Below are positions 49,331 to 59,300 of a stretch of 64,000 bases of DNA, in pieces. The translations under genes were made by a program, and so were the position numbers. Each line of letters opens with the position of its first letter. Within the stretch, counting starts at the first letter, position 1. Source of the DNA: Cyanoderma ruficeps (taxonomy: Eukaryota > Chordata > Aves > Passeriformes > Timaliidae). The stretch lies in the NCBI GenBank assembly GCA_008694505.1, contig VZDJ01000063.1:2616339-2680338 (forward strand), written 5' to 3'. The notes below the pieces were generated by a model that was not told where the DNA came from, did no database searches, and saw only the letters and a list, made by a program, of their open reading frames with translations.

Positions 49331-51022
49331 GCAGGGCCCGCCCCTTCCGGCGGGGATGGGGCTGTGGGGACGGAACAGGAAAACGGGAACGGGGACGGGA
49401 TGGAGCCGGGCATGGCAAAGGGAACGTGGACACAACCTCGTTAGCACCGGCTCCGCCACAGCTGCAGGTGCAGGGTCCAGGCAGGATGGGCCCACGTCTG
49501 CCGGGGCACACAGGATGTGCGGAGCCCCTGCCTGCGAGCCTCGCAGGCCCCAGGAATTCACTGATGACCTGTAATTAACCAATAACTGGCAATAAACTCC
49601 GTTTGCCGTAAGGGAGTCGTTGATGCATCACGTGCAGCAGTCCCATTGTCGCGACAGCGCATCCCTGTCACGAGCCTGCACCCCGGTCCTGCCGCTTGGC
49701 CGCCGGGGTCTCCCCGTTTCCCGTTATTCCCGCGGTGTTGTGAAACTGATGGGAAACTGAAGGGGTCTGAGGCAGCCGGTTAAGAACCGGCACACGTGTT
49801 CAACCCCCCCAGACGGGTTATTTGGGAGCAGGGGAGCCGCGAGGGCTCTGCATTCCGGGGGGCTGCGGTGGGACACGGGGGTCCTCTCCGGGGGCTCCAA
49901 GCCCGGCGGCTCCTGTGGCTGGATCCCATCGGAGCGGGTGGGCTGTGCCCGCGCCAGCCTTCCCAGGGATTTCACTTCCCCAAGGACTTTGGAAAGCATC
50001 CTTGGCTCTCCCCAGCCGCTGCAATCCCCTGGGTATCCCAGAAGATGCTGGATGTAAAACGGGTGTTCTCCATCTGGAAAAATTTTGAAAGGGGCAGTTG
50101 AGCCTTCGTTTTTCATTAGATCCCCACACGTTGCAGCAGATCCGATTTCCTTGTTTAATTGGGTGCTGTTCATTTTCTCCACTTCATTACTTGCCGCCGC
50201 ACCTAGAATTTATATCCATTTGGTTTAATCGCGTTCGCCTGGTTAAATTCCAAACAGTCACTCGTTCAGAAAGGGAATTATTACCTCGCTTTGCCAGGAC
50301 TTCCACTTTGCCTTAATTTCCCTGGAGCCTCGTTTACTTTGCTCTGCCTGTTTTCCCTGCCTGGGTCCCCCCGGGCCTGGCTGGGAGCGTGTGGTGCCCG
50401 TGCCATCGTGGCTTGTTCCACGTGCGAGTGCCACAGCCCTGGACAGATGCCACGGTGGGAGCTGGTGGGCTCAGGCATTGCCTGGCATCGCCCAGCCCAG
50501 GCTTGAGAAATACACAGTGAGAGAACAGGAACCGCTTCAGGTGCTTCAGAGGTGCTCTTGGAGTGCTGGTGTGCTTGTTTGTGTCACTATTTTGTGCCCT
50601 TTTTGCTCTTCAAAGGAGCAAGGTGGAAAAACAAACTTGCTTTGGGAGGAAAAGCCCATTCTTTGCCTGCCTGTTTTCACTCTTAATGCGCAGGCATTTG
50701 GAAATATTGCTGAGATTTCAACCAATTCCACTCACTAATTTCAACTATAGAAGAGGCTTGGTGGCTGATTTATTTGGGGAGTTTGTTTGGAGTGTTTTGT
50801 TTGCTTTTTTATGTATTTTTATAATTATACCCTTCGTCCTTTCAGGCGTTCTCCCTGCCCCTGGGCTGGGGGGAGCTGGTGGGGTTACCTCAAGCCTGGG
50901 TGCTGTGTGTGCTGTACAAATCCCAGCTCACAGACACGGCTGGAGCACTCAGGAGTTTATTTAGTGCCAGATAAAGGCCTGGGAGCCTCGGGCTACACCA
51001 AGGTGGCTTTTTGAACCCAGAC
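49331..51022. other. intergenic: RBM7 promoter side to NNMT-like pseudogene
   Basis: GC-rich to 49,970, with a perfect inverted repeat CCGGTT-AAG-AACCGG at 49,776-49,790, then AT-rich unique DNA (50,100-50,290). A C11orf71-like frame, which in human lies head-to-head with RBM7, was looked for on the plus strand and not recognised. Confidence 0.5.
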
Positions 51023-52398
51023 TCAGCACTGTTGTCCCCCCCAGAGCCCCATACTCCGGTCTGGCAGAGGGACACCCCTCAAGTCCATGTGGTCATTGTC
51101 CACCGTGTATGGCTGTGCCACACTGAACTTCACCTCAAAGCCAGCAGCCACCACGGCCTCCTCCACCTCCTGTTTCTGCAGACAGAGGCATGAGAAAGCC
51201 TGCTCGTTTAAGGTGTAGTAGGTGTCCCCAAGGGCAGTCACCATGCTGTCCAGGCTTCGGGAGCATGTTGATGTTCCTCAGGGCACTGCAGAAGGTGGCC
51301 AGGTCCTTGCAGGCACCCTCCAGGCACAGCGTGGAGATGAAGCAGTCGGCTGTGGGCAGGGACATGGGGTTGGCTTTGTTCACATCACGCTTCAGAACCT
51401 GCTTGACCTTCTTCCTCCGTTTCTCCTGCTTCTCAGCCCACTTCTCCCTGGCAAGAAAATGCAAAAATAAGTAGATGAAGGCTCATTCTGTGGATATTTT
51501 GTGTCTGTGCCTGAGGCCTCCTGGCACCACACATGACCTGTGCCACCACCATGGTTGGTGACAGGCAGTAGGACACCAACCTTACCTGTTCCCTTCACCA
51601 CTGGTTCCCAGTCGAAGGCTCCTGCGTCGTTCTTCAGCCACTTCTCCAGCTCCCAGCAGTTCTAGTCAGTCTAGTCCAAGGTGATGATCTCCTGGAAGTG
51701 CTACAAGCAGCCAGGAGCTGGCAGGTGGTGGGGCCACAGCTGACTTCTATCAATGTGTCACCTCTCAGCCCGTCTGGTGCAGAGTGGGGGACAAACCATC
51801 CCGGTGAGGATGGAAACTACCCCAGGGCAGACACATCCCAGAGCGCCTGAGGCTGAGTTCCCCCTAACCCAGAGATGTCACCCCAAGTGCCACAGACCCT
51901 TGGCACAGCCCCATACCCCGGTGCCAGGGCTCTCTGGCCACAGCCCAGCCCAGGAACAACTCCTCCATAGAGTCCAGAGCCTGTGGCAGGGGCTGTGCCA
52001 GCTCCTGGGGCAGAGACACTGTCCCCATGCCCCCCCCCGGCCCCAGCTGGGCTCGATGGTGTTCCCAGACACTGTGGCACAGCTCCAGCTGCAATTCCCA
52101 ATGCACACGGAGACACGTGCAGGCAGCGGGGTGTCCTTAGCAAAGCGGGAGTGTGTCTGTATCTCACACAGCTCGCTCCGTGCTGGGCAGCCCGGGAACG
52201 GCGCCATCCCACACCTCTGAGCGCCTCGGGACTGCTCACTAAGGAGAACATTTCCTGCAGGATCCTCAAATTCCGCATCATAAACGCGCTTGCCCCTTCC
52301 CGGCTGCTGCTCATGCTGTAAAATTCTTTCAAATACTCCTGAGGGTCAAAATTCTGCTGGTAAAACTCCGGCTCCGTGCAGATCGCTGGCGCTTCCAT
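51023..52398 (-). pseudogene. NNMT/INMT-like N-methyltransferase, disrupted
   Basis: The relatives transfer a methyl group from S-adenosylmethionine to nicotinamide (NNMT) or indole/thioether amines (INMT). Three exons match the family layout. Exon 1 (52398-52240) reads MEAPAICTEPEFYQQNFDPQ and continues with YLKEFYSM, an intact family N-terminus of 53 codons ending at a GT donor. Exon 2 (about 51,710-51,590, edges uncertain) contains GDTLI, then QLLAAC, then FQEII and ELEKWLKNDAGAFDWEPVV. Within it a frame break follows AAC-S, and two in-frame TAG codons lie at 51673-51671 and 51664-51662, where the family has Tyr and Gln. Exon 3 (51447-51023) has KQVLKRDV, DCFISTLCLEGACKDL, LRNINMLPKPG, a frameshift near 51,246-51,255 (net loss of about 8 nt), then MVTALGDTYY and AGFEVKF, with a degraded C-terminus. 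The SAM-binding motif DIGSGPTIYQ has decayed to EVSCGPTTCQ. Position upstream of RBM7 matches human NNMT. It cannot encode a working enzyme as written. Confidence 0.88.
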
Positions 52399-52760
52399 CC
52401 TGCCGGGAGCCAGCTCCGCTCCTCGCTCCTTCGGTGCCGCGCAGCCCTGTTACACCTTCAGCTCGCACCTCCCCTCTGTGGACTTCGCTCCCCGCTCCAG
52501 CTGGATACCTTCGGCAGCAGGACTCAGGCGAGCTCTCCAGTTTTCTGCCAAGCCTCGCTTTTTCGATAATAACTCACTCCTGCAGCCCCCAGCAGCCCCT
52601 CGCCCGCGCGGAGGGGACACGGCGGTGACAGCTCCTTCGCCGTCGCCGCCACAAAGAGGCAGCAGAGCCCCGCACTTCTCGCGCTGGCAGGTCCCCGCAG
52701 CAGCTCGTCCTCCTCCCACTCGCCCAGCTGGAGCCGAAATGATCAAACAGTTTTAGGCTC
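52180..52760 (-). promoter_or_regulatory. GC-rich 5' flank of the NNMT-like pseudogene
   Basis: CpG-enriched sequence surrounds and precedes exon 1 of the NNMT-like locus. Further upstream on the minus strand (about 52,770-52,795) lies CCAATTATATAG, which resembles adjoining CCAAT and TATA-type elements roughly 380 bp before the ATG. This may be a remnant of a once active promoter; no direct evidence of activity is visible. Confidence 0.3.
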
Positions 52761-53261
52761 ATTACCGACTCCAAGTCTATATAATTGGCCTTTGCTTTTT
52801 AAGGATCCATCGTTAGAAGTGAGAGCAGAGGAGCTGCCGCATCATCGTCACACTGATAAGTGCGAGTGTAAATCCAAGGTGCATTTACTTTACAAACCCC
52901 CTCACTGAGCCAGACCTGCCACTGCCAAACCCTCTGCTGAGCTCGTGAGGCGTGAAAAGGACGTCAGCGAGGAAGATGAATATGATAAAGAGGTTTTCTT
53001 CTGACAGCAAAGCTAACAGTCAGTGCGGGACGTGGGGCCCTGCAATAGCCTTGCTGGCCAGGCAAGCTGACCCAGGGGCGTTTGCCAGTGCAGTGCTTAG
53101 CTCTCAATCCTTAGAGCCTGATTGTGTTCACTGAATGACACGATCTGGGGATAAAAACACAAACTGTGCACAGAGGCAGAAGCCTCTGACCAGGAGTGGC
53201 AGACCATCTCGGAGCTGGCAAATTATTGCCCTCACTGCCAGCCTGGCACTGCCTGGTCCTG
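52761..53261. other. gene-free upstream flank of NNMT-like locus
   Basis: Unique sequence. Apart from the TATA/CCAAT-like motif near 52,780, nothing specific was seen. Confidence 0.45.
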
Positions 53262-53395
53262 GGAATCATAGAATGTCCTGGGATTGGGCTGCCATGGGAA
53301 GGGACACCTTCCACCAGACCAGGTTGTTCCAAGCCCCATCCAGCCTGGCTCCCTTCAGGCACTAGAAGGCCACGGTTAGGTCAGCCCAAAGAGCC
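53262..53395 (-). mobile_element. CR1 LINE fragment, reverse orientation
   Basis: GGAATCATAGAATGTCCTGG at 53261-53280, followed by GGACACCTTCCACCAGACCA, CCCCATCCAGCCTGGC and AGAAGGCCACGGTTAGGTCA, reads as the reverse complement of a neoavian-type CR1 3' end. It is strongly 5'-truncated, with a small deletion between the tail and the upstream part. It lies about 860 bp upstream of the NNMT-like pseudogene. Confidence 0.85.
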
Positions 53396-56300
53396 AGTCC
53401 CCAAGCTCGTGGCAGCCCCCAGAGTGGCTCTGACGCTGCAGCTTCCCAGCTCCATGAGAGCTTGGCTCCAGGCGCCTGATTTCCATTTCCCCCCGTACTC
53501 TTGTTTCAATCAAAGTGTGTGATTAGGGCTGTGCGAGCTCCATTGTCATCTCCACCTAAGTGCTGCTCTGATGGGTGGAAACAGCATCTCGATGTTTACA
53601 GTGAAGAATGCATGGCTCTGCTTTCCCGGATATTGCACAGAACCTGCCACTGCAAGGAGGGAAAAATCACACGAAAACTGAGCAGCACCTGCAGAAGGCT
53701 GAGGAGGAAGGAGGGGAGTTCTCCCATCCCATGGGGGAGCACTATGGCCTCATCCCTTTACCTGTGCAGCAGATGGGAGATGATAAAGGGCAGACAGGGC
53801 TGGGCAGGAGGTATTTTGGTCTTTGCAGTACCTCAGGGTGCTGCTGGCTTAGACTCTACATGGTTTCTGCATGAGCCCAGCTCCTGTTGGTGTCCCAGAG
53901 GAGGTCTGGAAGCAGCCAGTTCGTGCAGTGGAACACTGGCCTGGGGGGATGCTGTGGTAAGGATGGGCATCCTTTGAGGGCACCACTGGGTGCTGGTGCT
54001 TGTGAGGGGGGTTGTTGAAGGTGGCTGATTGTTTTGGTTGTTGCAGAAAGCATCTTGAGTTTTCCCCTGTATTTCTGTGGTCAGAAATGTTGTGTTTCAT
54101 GGTTCCTGACAGAGTCAGAGGAATCCACCCACTGCTGTACCCGTCCCTCTGCTCCTGCCCTCCCAGAGACACGTTTGGCTGAGTCTCTGCTGCATGGGCA
54201 TCAATGGGATTTTAGTTAAATGATATGTAATTAACAACTGGCCGTGCTGCTGGGCCCCTGCCCCAGGTCTCGTTTCCCAGAGGCTCTGCCCACAGAGGGG
54301 AGCAGGAGCAGCCCAGTGCCAGGAACAAAAGGCATCTCTTCTCCGCGTGGTGTACAGGATCCCAAACAAAAGGTTCCCGTGCTTCCCTGCTCTCCTCTCC
54401 CTGCTTCTCACTCTCCTTTCTGTGCTCTCACTCTTCAACAGGGATTTAAGCCGTTCTTTTCTCTGGGCTGCAACAAGAAAGTAGCAATTAACTGTTATAA
54501 GGCTGTTTTATAGTCCTGTGCAAACCCTTTCCATCCACTCTGCTTTAAATGGGTACATCTTTTATTCCCAGTTTTCGGGAGTGTAAAACTTTACAGCATT
54601 TGCTGCAAACCTTCATACTTTGCTTTGCAGTTTATTGCTCCCTCTGCGGATATATCTCACTCATAAATATGGCTTCCAGCTCCCTGTACTTGACTAGGAG
54701 CTGCAGTGCCTCAGAGTGGTGCCATTAATGGGACTTCGCCTGCATTTCGTGGTGTGATTCATCCCAAACCTCTGTCTCTCCTCTGCCTGAAGGTGCAGAG
54801 CTCTGTAGAAGAGCTCTGGCAGCAGAAGGTCACTCAGCCAGGGCATTCCAGCGCCAGCTGCACATCCCTGTGGCTCTGGGAGGTGTTGAAGGTGGCTGTG
54901 GAGAGCTCAGTGTGAGCTGGGGCTCTGTGCTGGGGTAGCTTTGGGCACTGCCATTGTGGATCCTTGGAGCAAAGGCTGTCTTAGGTGGAGAGTTTCCTCT
55001 CCTATGGATTGTTTACAGGTCGTTTGTAAAAAACTTTCTTTTCCTGTGATTAGCATGGAGTCTTTTTGCTGTCCCTGTATTAAGAGGGGCAAATAAAGAG
55101 ATTTTAATGTTGAGGTTCCTGTGGGTTTGGGTCTGACATGGGTGTGTTGTTTCTGACCACCCTGTAGTTTTTATTTCCATGGGAACATGGAGGAGCTTTT
55201 TTTACCCTACTGCCCATTTTCTGGAACCCTTTGGAGATGTGCTGTGCTTGACACAGGTTCAGGTGTCCATGAACGGAGCTGGCCAGGTTTGTGGGCACCA
55301 AGTGCCAGTGCCTTTGTTCTTCAGCAGAGCAGGGTTCTGTGTGCTGCTGGTCCTGCAGGGGCTCTGGGAAGGGGACAGAGCTCTGGGCACCCCTGCACTG
55401 GTGGTGGGCCTAAGGGGAGGAGTGGGGGCTCCTGCTGCAGACCCCAGCCAGCCTCTCTTATTCTGGGACTGTCATGACACAAAGGATTTGGAAAGGTGTG
55501 GGATATTAAGTGCAGCTTTCAGACCCGTGCGTCCTACATGGTAATTTCCTTGCATTACAGTGATGGCAGCGTAAAAACCGCCCTCCTCCCGTCCCCTTTT
55601 AACAAAACAGAAAAGCATTTAGGGCCGGTTTGTTTGGAGTCCAGAATGGCAGCGATTACAGCAGCGCAGCGCATTTGGGGTAAATGGAGTGATACTGGTG
55701 TAAGAATGACCTCTGTTGAAAGGCTGACACAGGGTGGGGGCTGCTGTTTATCCCGCCCTGCGTGTGCCCTGCCCCGTTACCAAAAGTGGGGTGTGTTGTC
55801 TCCTCTCTTTGAGTGTCCCACCACTGCATTAAAGCTGCTTTTCTGGGGGAAAATAAGTTCTATTTTAAAAAGCCTTGGGTGCCTGTGTCCGTCCCCACAG
55901 GCAGGCCGGGTGCTCCCCTCAGCCCCCGGCTGCAGGAGGGGGGTGAGCAGGGCGGGCACTCGCTGCCAGCGCCGCGTTAGCGGATGGTTTATGGGACCAT
56001 TTGCCAGCGCCGGTACCTGCCGACGAGGCTCCAAATGTCAGAGCCAGGCGAGGGAACAGGTGGGTTCTGTGCGTCTCTGGGGCCCCACTAATTCACAGGC
56101 GATAAATTAATGACAGGAACAGGGACAAAGTCCTATTCTGGGTGCAGGTGACTGAGCAATTCCGTTCTGGCAGGCAGAGGGAGGGAGACCTGCCACTGTC
56201 AGGCTGCCTTTGATTGAGCCAGCCTTAAAGGTAGCCCGTGCTGGAGACCCGCTTTGCTCCTCTTCAGGGCTCTGGGAGCAGTGGCAAGTCTCGCTTAAAA

Positions 56301-59300
56301 TAATGAGCCCCTCTGCTAATTACCTGAGGCTGCTTCTTTGAACTGCAGGCTGTTGCTTACATCATCCCCATAAAGGAACCGACGGTTTCCTGCAATCCCA
56401 GAAAGACGGGAGATGTTCAGGGCTAATGACATCAGCCCCGTCAGGAAGGGGCGTAAACTGTTTGCACCCACACAGCCCGAGTCCTGGTGCCAGGCGTGGG
56501 GCAGGAGGAGATGCTGGTGGGAAGTGGGGCGTTCCTTGACTCCCTCCCGGTATTCATTTCTGTCCCACCTGCCTCCAGGAAGGAGAGCTGGCGCTGTGCA
56601 GGGGGGGCAGTATGGCTGTGGGGATGGTTTCACAGGGAACAGGGCCAAAAATAGTGGGGGGAAAAAAGAAAAGAACAGGAGTGGTACCATAGTAAACAAG
56701 CTGTACAACAAGCCGTCGTCCACCGACACTGTATCAGCATGGTTTCAGTTTTGTCTGTGCCATCTTTACAGAATTCCCGAGGGATTGTGAGCTGGGAGCG
56801 GGATCCAGCACCGGGTGGAAGGGCGGCGGGGCTGGTGCGGGCTGTGCCGGCGGGAGCGCCGGGCTCTCTCTCGCCTCTAGGAAGCACTCTGACCTCAGGG
56901 AAATGCTGCTTCGCTCCCCGAAACGGGGAGAATCGCTCCGAGCAGAGCTGCCAGAGTGCCCAGCGTCGTTAGGCTTGGCAAAGTGCTTTTTTTATGGAGA
57001 GCCTTGGCTTGGGAGTGGGCGAGAAGTGAGGTCGAGGGATCCCAGCGTGGGATCGGGGAGCTCAAGGGGCTCAAGCGAGGTCAAGAGCTTGGGACTCTGC
57101 AGTTGTCTGTCAGCTCAAGGGAGAAGGTTCTGGGAAATGTCCCGTGGGGATGCTCCTGGAGCCGGGAGCTCCTTCCCGTGCAGGGCTTCCCCCCAAAATG
57201 GGGCGAGGTGAATGCCAGCCTTGGAAGATGTGGTTAGATATAGGAGTGTGGTGCCTGGAGAGGCTGGATCGTTCAGGAGCCGCTCTGGGCTCTGCGGACG
57301 AGCCTCCTCGCCCTGCAGAAGTGCGGGAGAGACACGAGGCTTCCCGGGAGCAGGCGGCTGCGCCCCGGCCCGACGAGCCCGTGCAGATGGCGGGGAGATA
57401 AACGACACCATCTCCGTACTGTAGTGGCTCGGCCGTAATTCCTGAAAGACATTTATTGGAGGCTGCCTTCCCTTTCTCAGGGCTGTGGCTCCTCGGGCAG
57501 GGGGAATTGCGATGGGGAAGGTGGAAAGAGCAACCCGGCGTTACTGATGAGACCGGTGCCCAAACCCCCATCCATTCCTCTCCTCCAATTTTCTCCTCTG
57601 ACAATTTATAGGTTGGTTTGATGCTTGAATAGCTGAGTCTCTCTAGTAATATGTATTCTCTGTAAGTATTCCCTGCTGTGGCATATCCTAAGAGAACTCC
57701 ATCAAATAATTATCTTCCCTTTTATTTATTCACAGTCTTTTCACTCGATCTGCATCACGATAAAATATTCCAATGGCTTCCTCTTAGCACTGAGCCTTCC
57801 CCAGATTGTAAAGTGTATTTATGTACAGTATTAAATCCGCCCTGCGCCGCTCTTTATCTCGCTGCTCTGCCCGTTCGATGCTGCTGTTGTGCGTTGGCCC
57901 TGGCCACCCCCTGCCCTGACTCCCTGTGTCCCCGAGGGATGCACGGAGCCTGTGCCACCTGCCCAGGGCAGGAGAGGTCCGCAGGCGGCCAAGGACCCAG
58001 CTGCAGCTAGTGCCAAGGGATGGAGAGCGGCCGCCCCGCCAGGGACCTTCCTGTCCTCCCTCGCCGGTGCTTCCAGCCGGGATGTCGCTGCCTGGCAGAG
58101 CCGGGCTGCCCGCCGGCAGCGGGAGGACGTGACTGCAGGGCAGCCGAGCGCAATCAGAGAGGGGAAGAAACCAATAACATCCTTTGCCCCCTCCAGAGGT
58201 GCTGGAGGAGCAGCGCTGCTCTTCTCCAAGCACTCTGCGCGTCTCCCTGTGGAGCCCGTGGCCTCTGGGGAAGGATGAATCCCTAAAAAAGGGCCGCCGG
58301 CCAGGGGCACCTTTTCCTACAGAAAGAAGCTATTTCAGGGGATGATGTGCAGAGTCTGAGCAAAGGTTTCCCATGTTGATAAGCACTTGGAGTGCTTGGT
58401 GCAGGCGTGCTGCAGCACAGCTCTGACCTGTGGCAAGGGACATCCTTCCTCCATGGGATAGCAGGTCCATGTTTGCAACTAGGATTGCTGCAGGTTTTGA
58501 AAATAGTCCTTCCAACGCCAGTATATCCTCCTTGTCTTTCTGTGGGTTTCTGCGTGCTGCACAGCAGCCTAACAGGGAATACTTGGTGCTGTGCATCCCT
58601 GCTTGCTGCTTTAATAGACCCCATGAAGGACCAGTGGCCTCTCCAGGATGCAGGGGAGGCATCTTGACATCTCTGCAGGTGTGGGTCATCCCAGGGTGCT
58701 CAGGACTTGGACTAAAAGGGGTCTTGTGGTCACATTCACAGTCTGTAGCAGTGCCAGGGATTCTGTTAGGCCATATAAGCTCTCCCTGCTCTCAGGGCCG
58801 AGGGAGTAAAAGTGAGTTTAAGTGTGTTTTTAGGTTTGCTTACGCTGCTCTGCCCACAGGAGCATTTCCTGGGAGCCACGAGGCAGTGGCAGCACCAGCA
58901 CTTTCTGCCGTGCTGTGTCACCATGACATGGGAACAGCACTTATTTGGTTGGTCACAGAGGAATGGTGGTGACCTCTCACAGTTGTGGGTTTTCTTCCCA
59001 GCTTTGCCCACAATCAGGTTAGTTGGTAGGCACATGGACCAGGGAAAAGGGTTTTTCCCAGAAGAGGGAGATGCCACGGGAGAGGACCAGTCATGGTGAG
59101 GATGATGACCACGATGCTCCAACTCACTTGGCTCTGGTACCTCTTTGGAGTAGCATCCCCTACACTCCTGGAGAGCCAAGTTCCCCAGCAAGGGTTAACA
59201 GAGTGTATAAAATTGATTGCGATTTTAGTAATTCAGTATAATCACAGTCTACCAGCAGGTTGCTTTTCCAGCAGGAGGGTTTGGAATTATTTTCTGGAGT

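Noticed and set aside
48752..49582. 276-codon minus frame across RBM7 exons 1-2
   Set aside because: Wrong-frame read-through of RBM7 introns and exons; the RRM lies in other frames joined by splicing.
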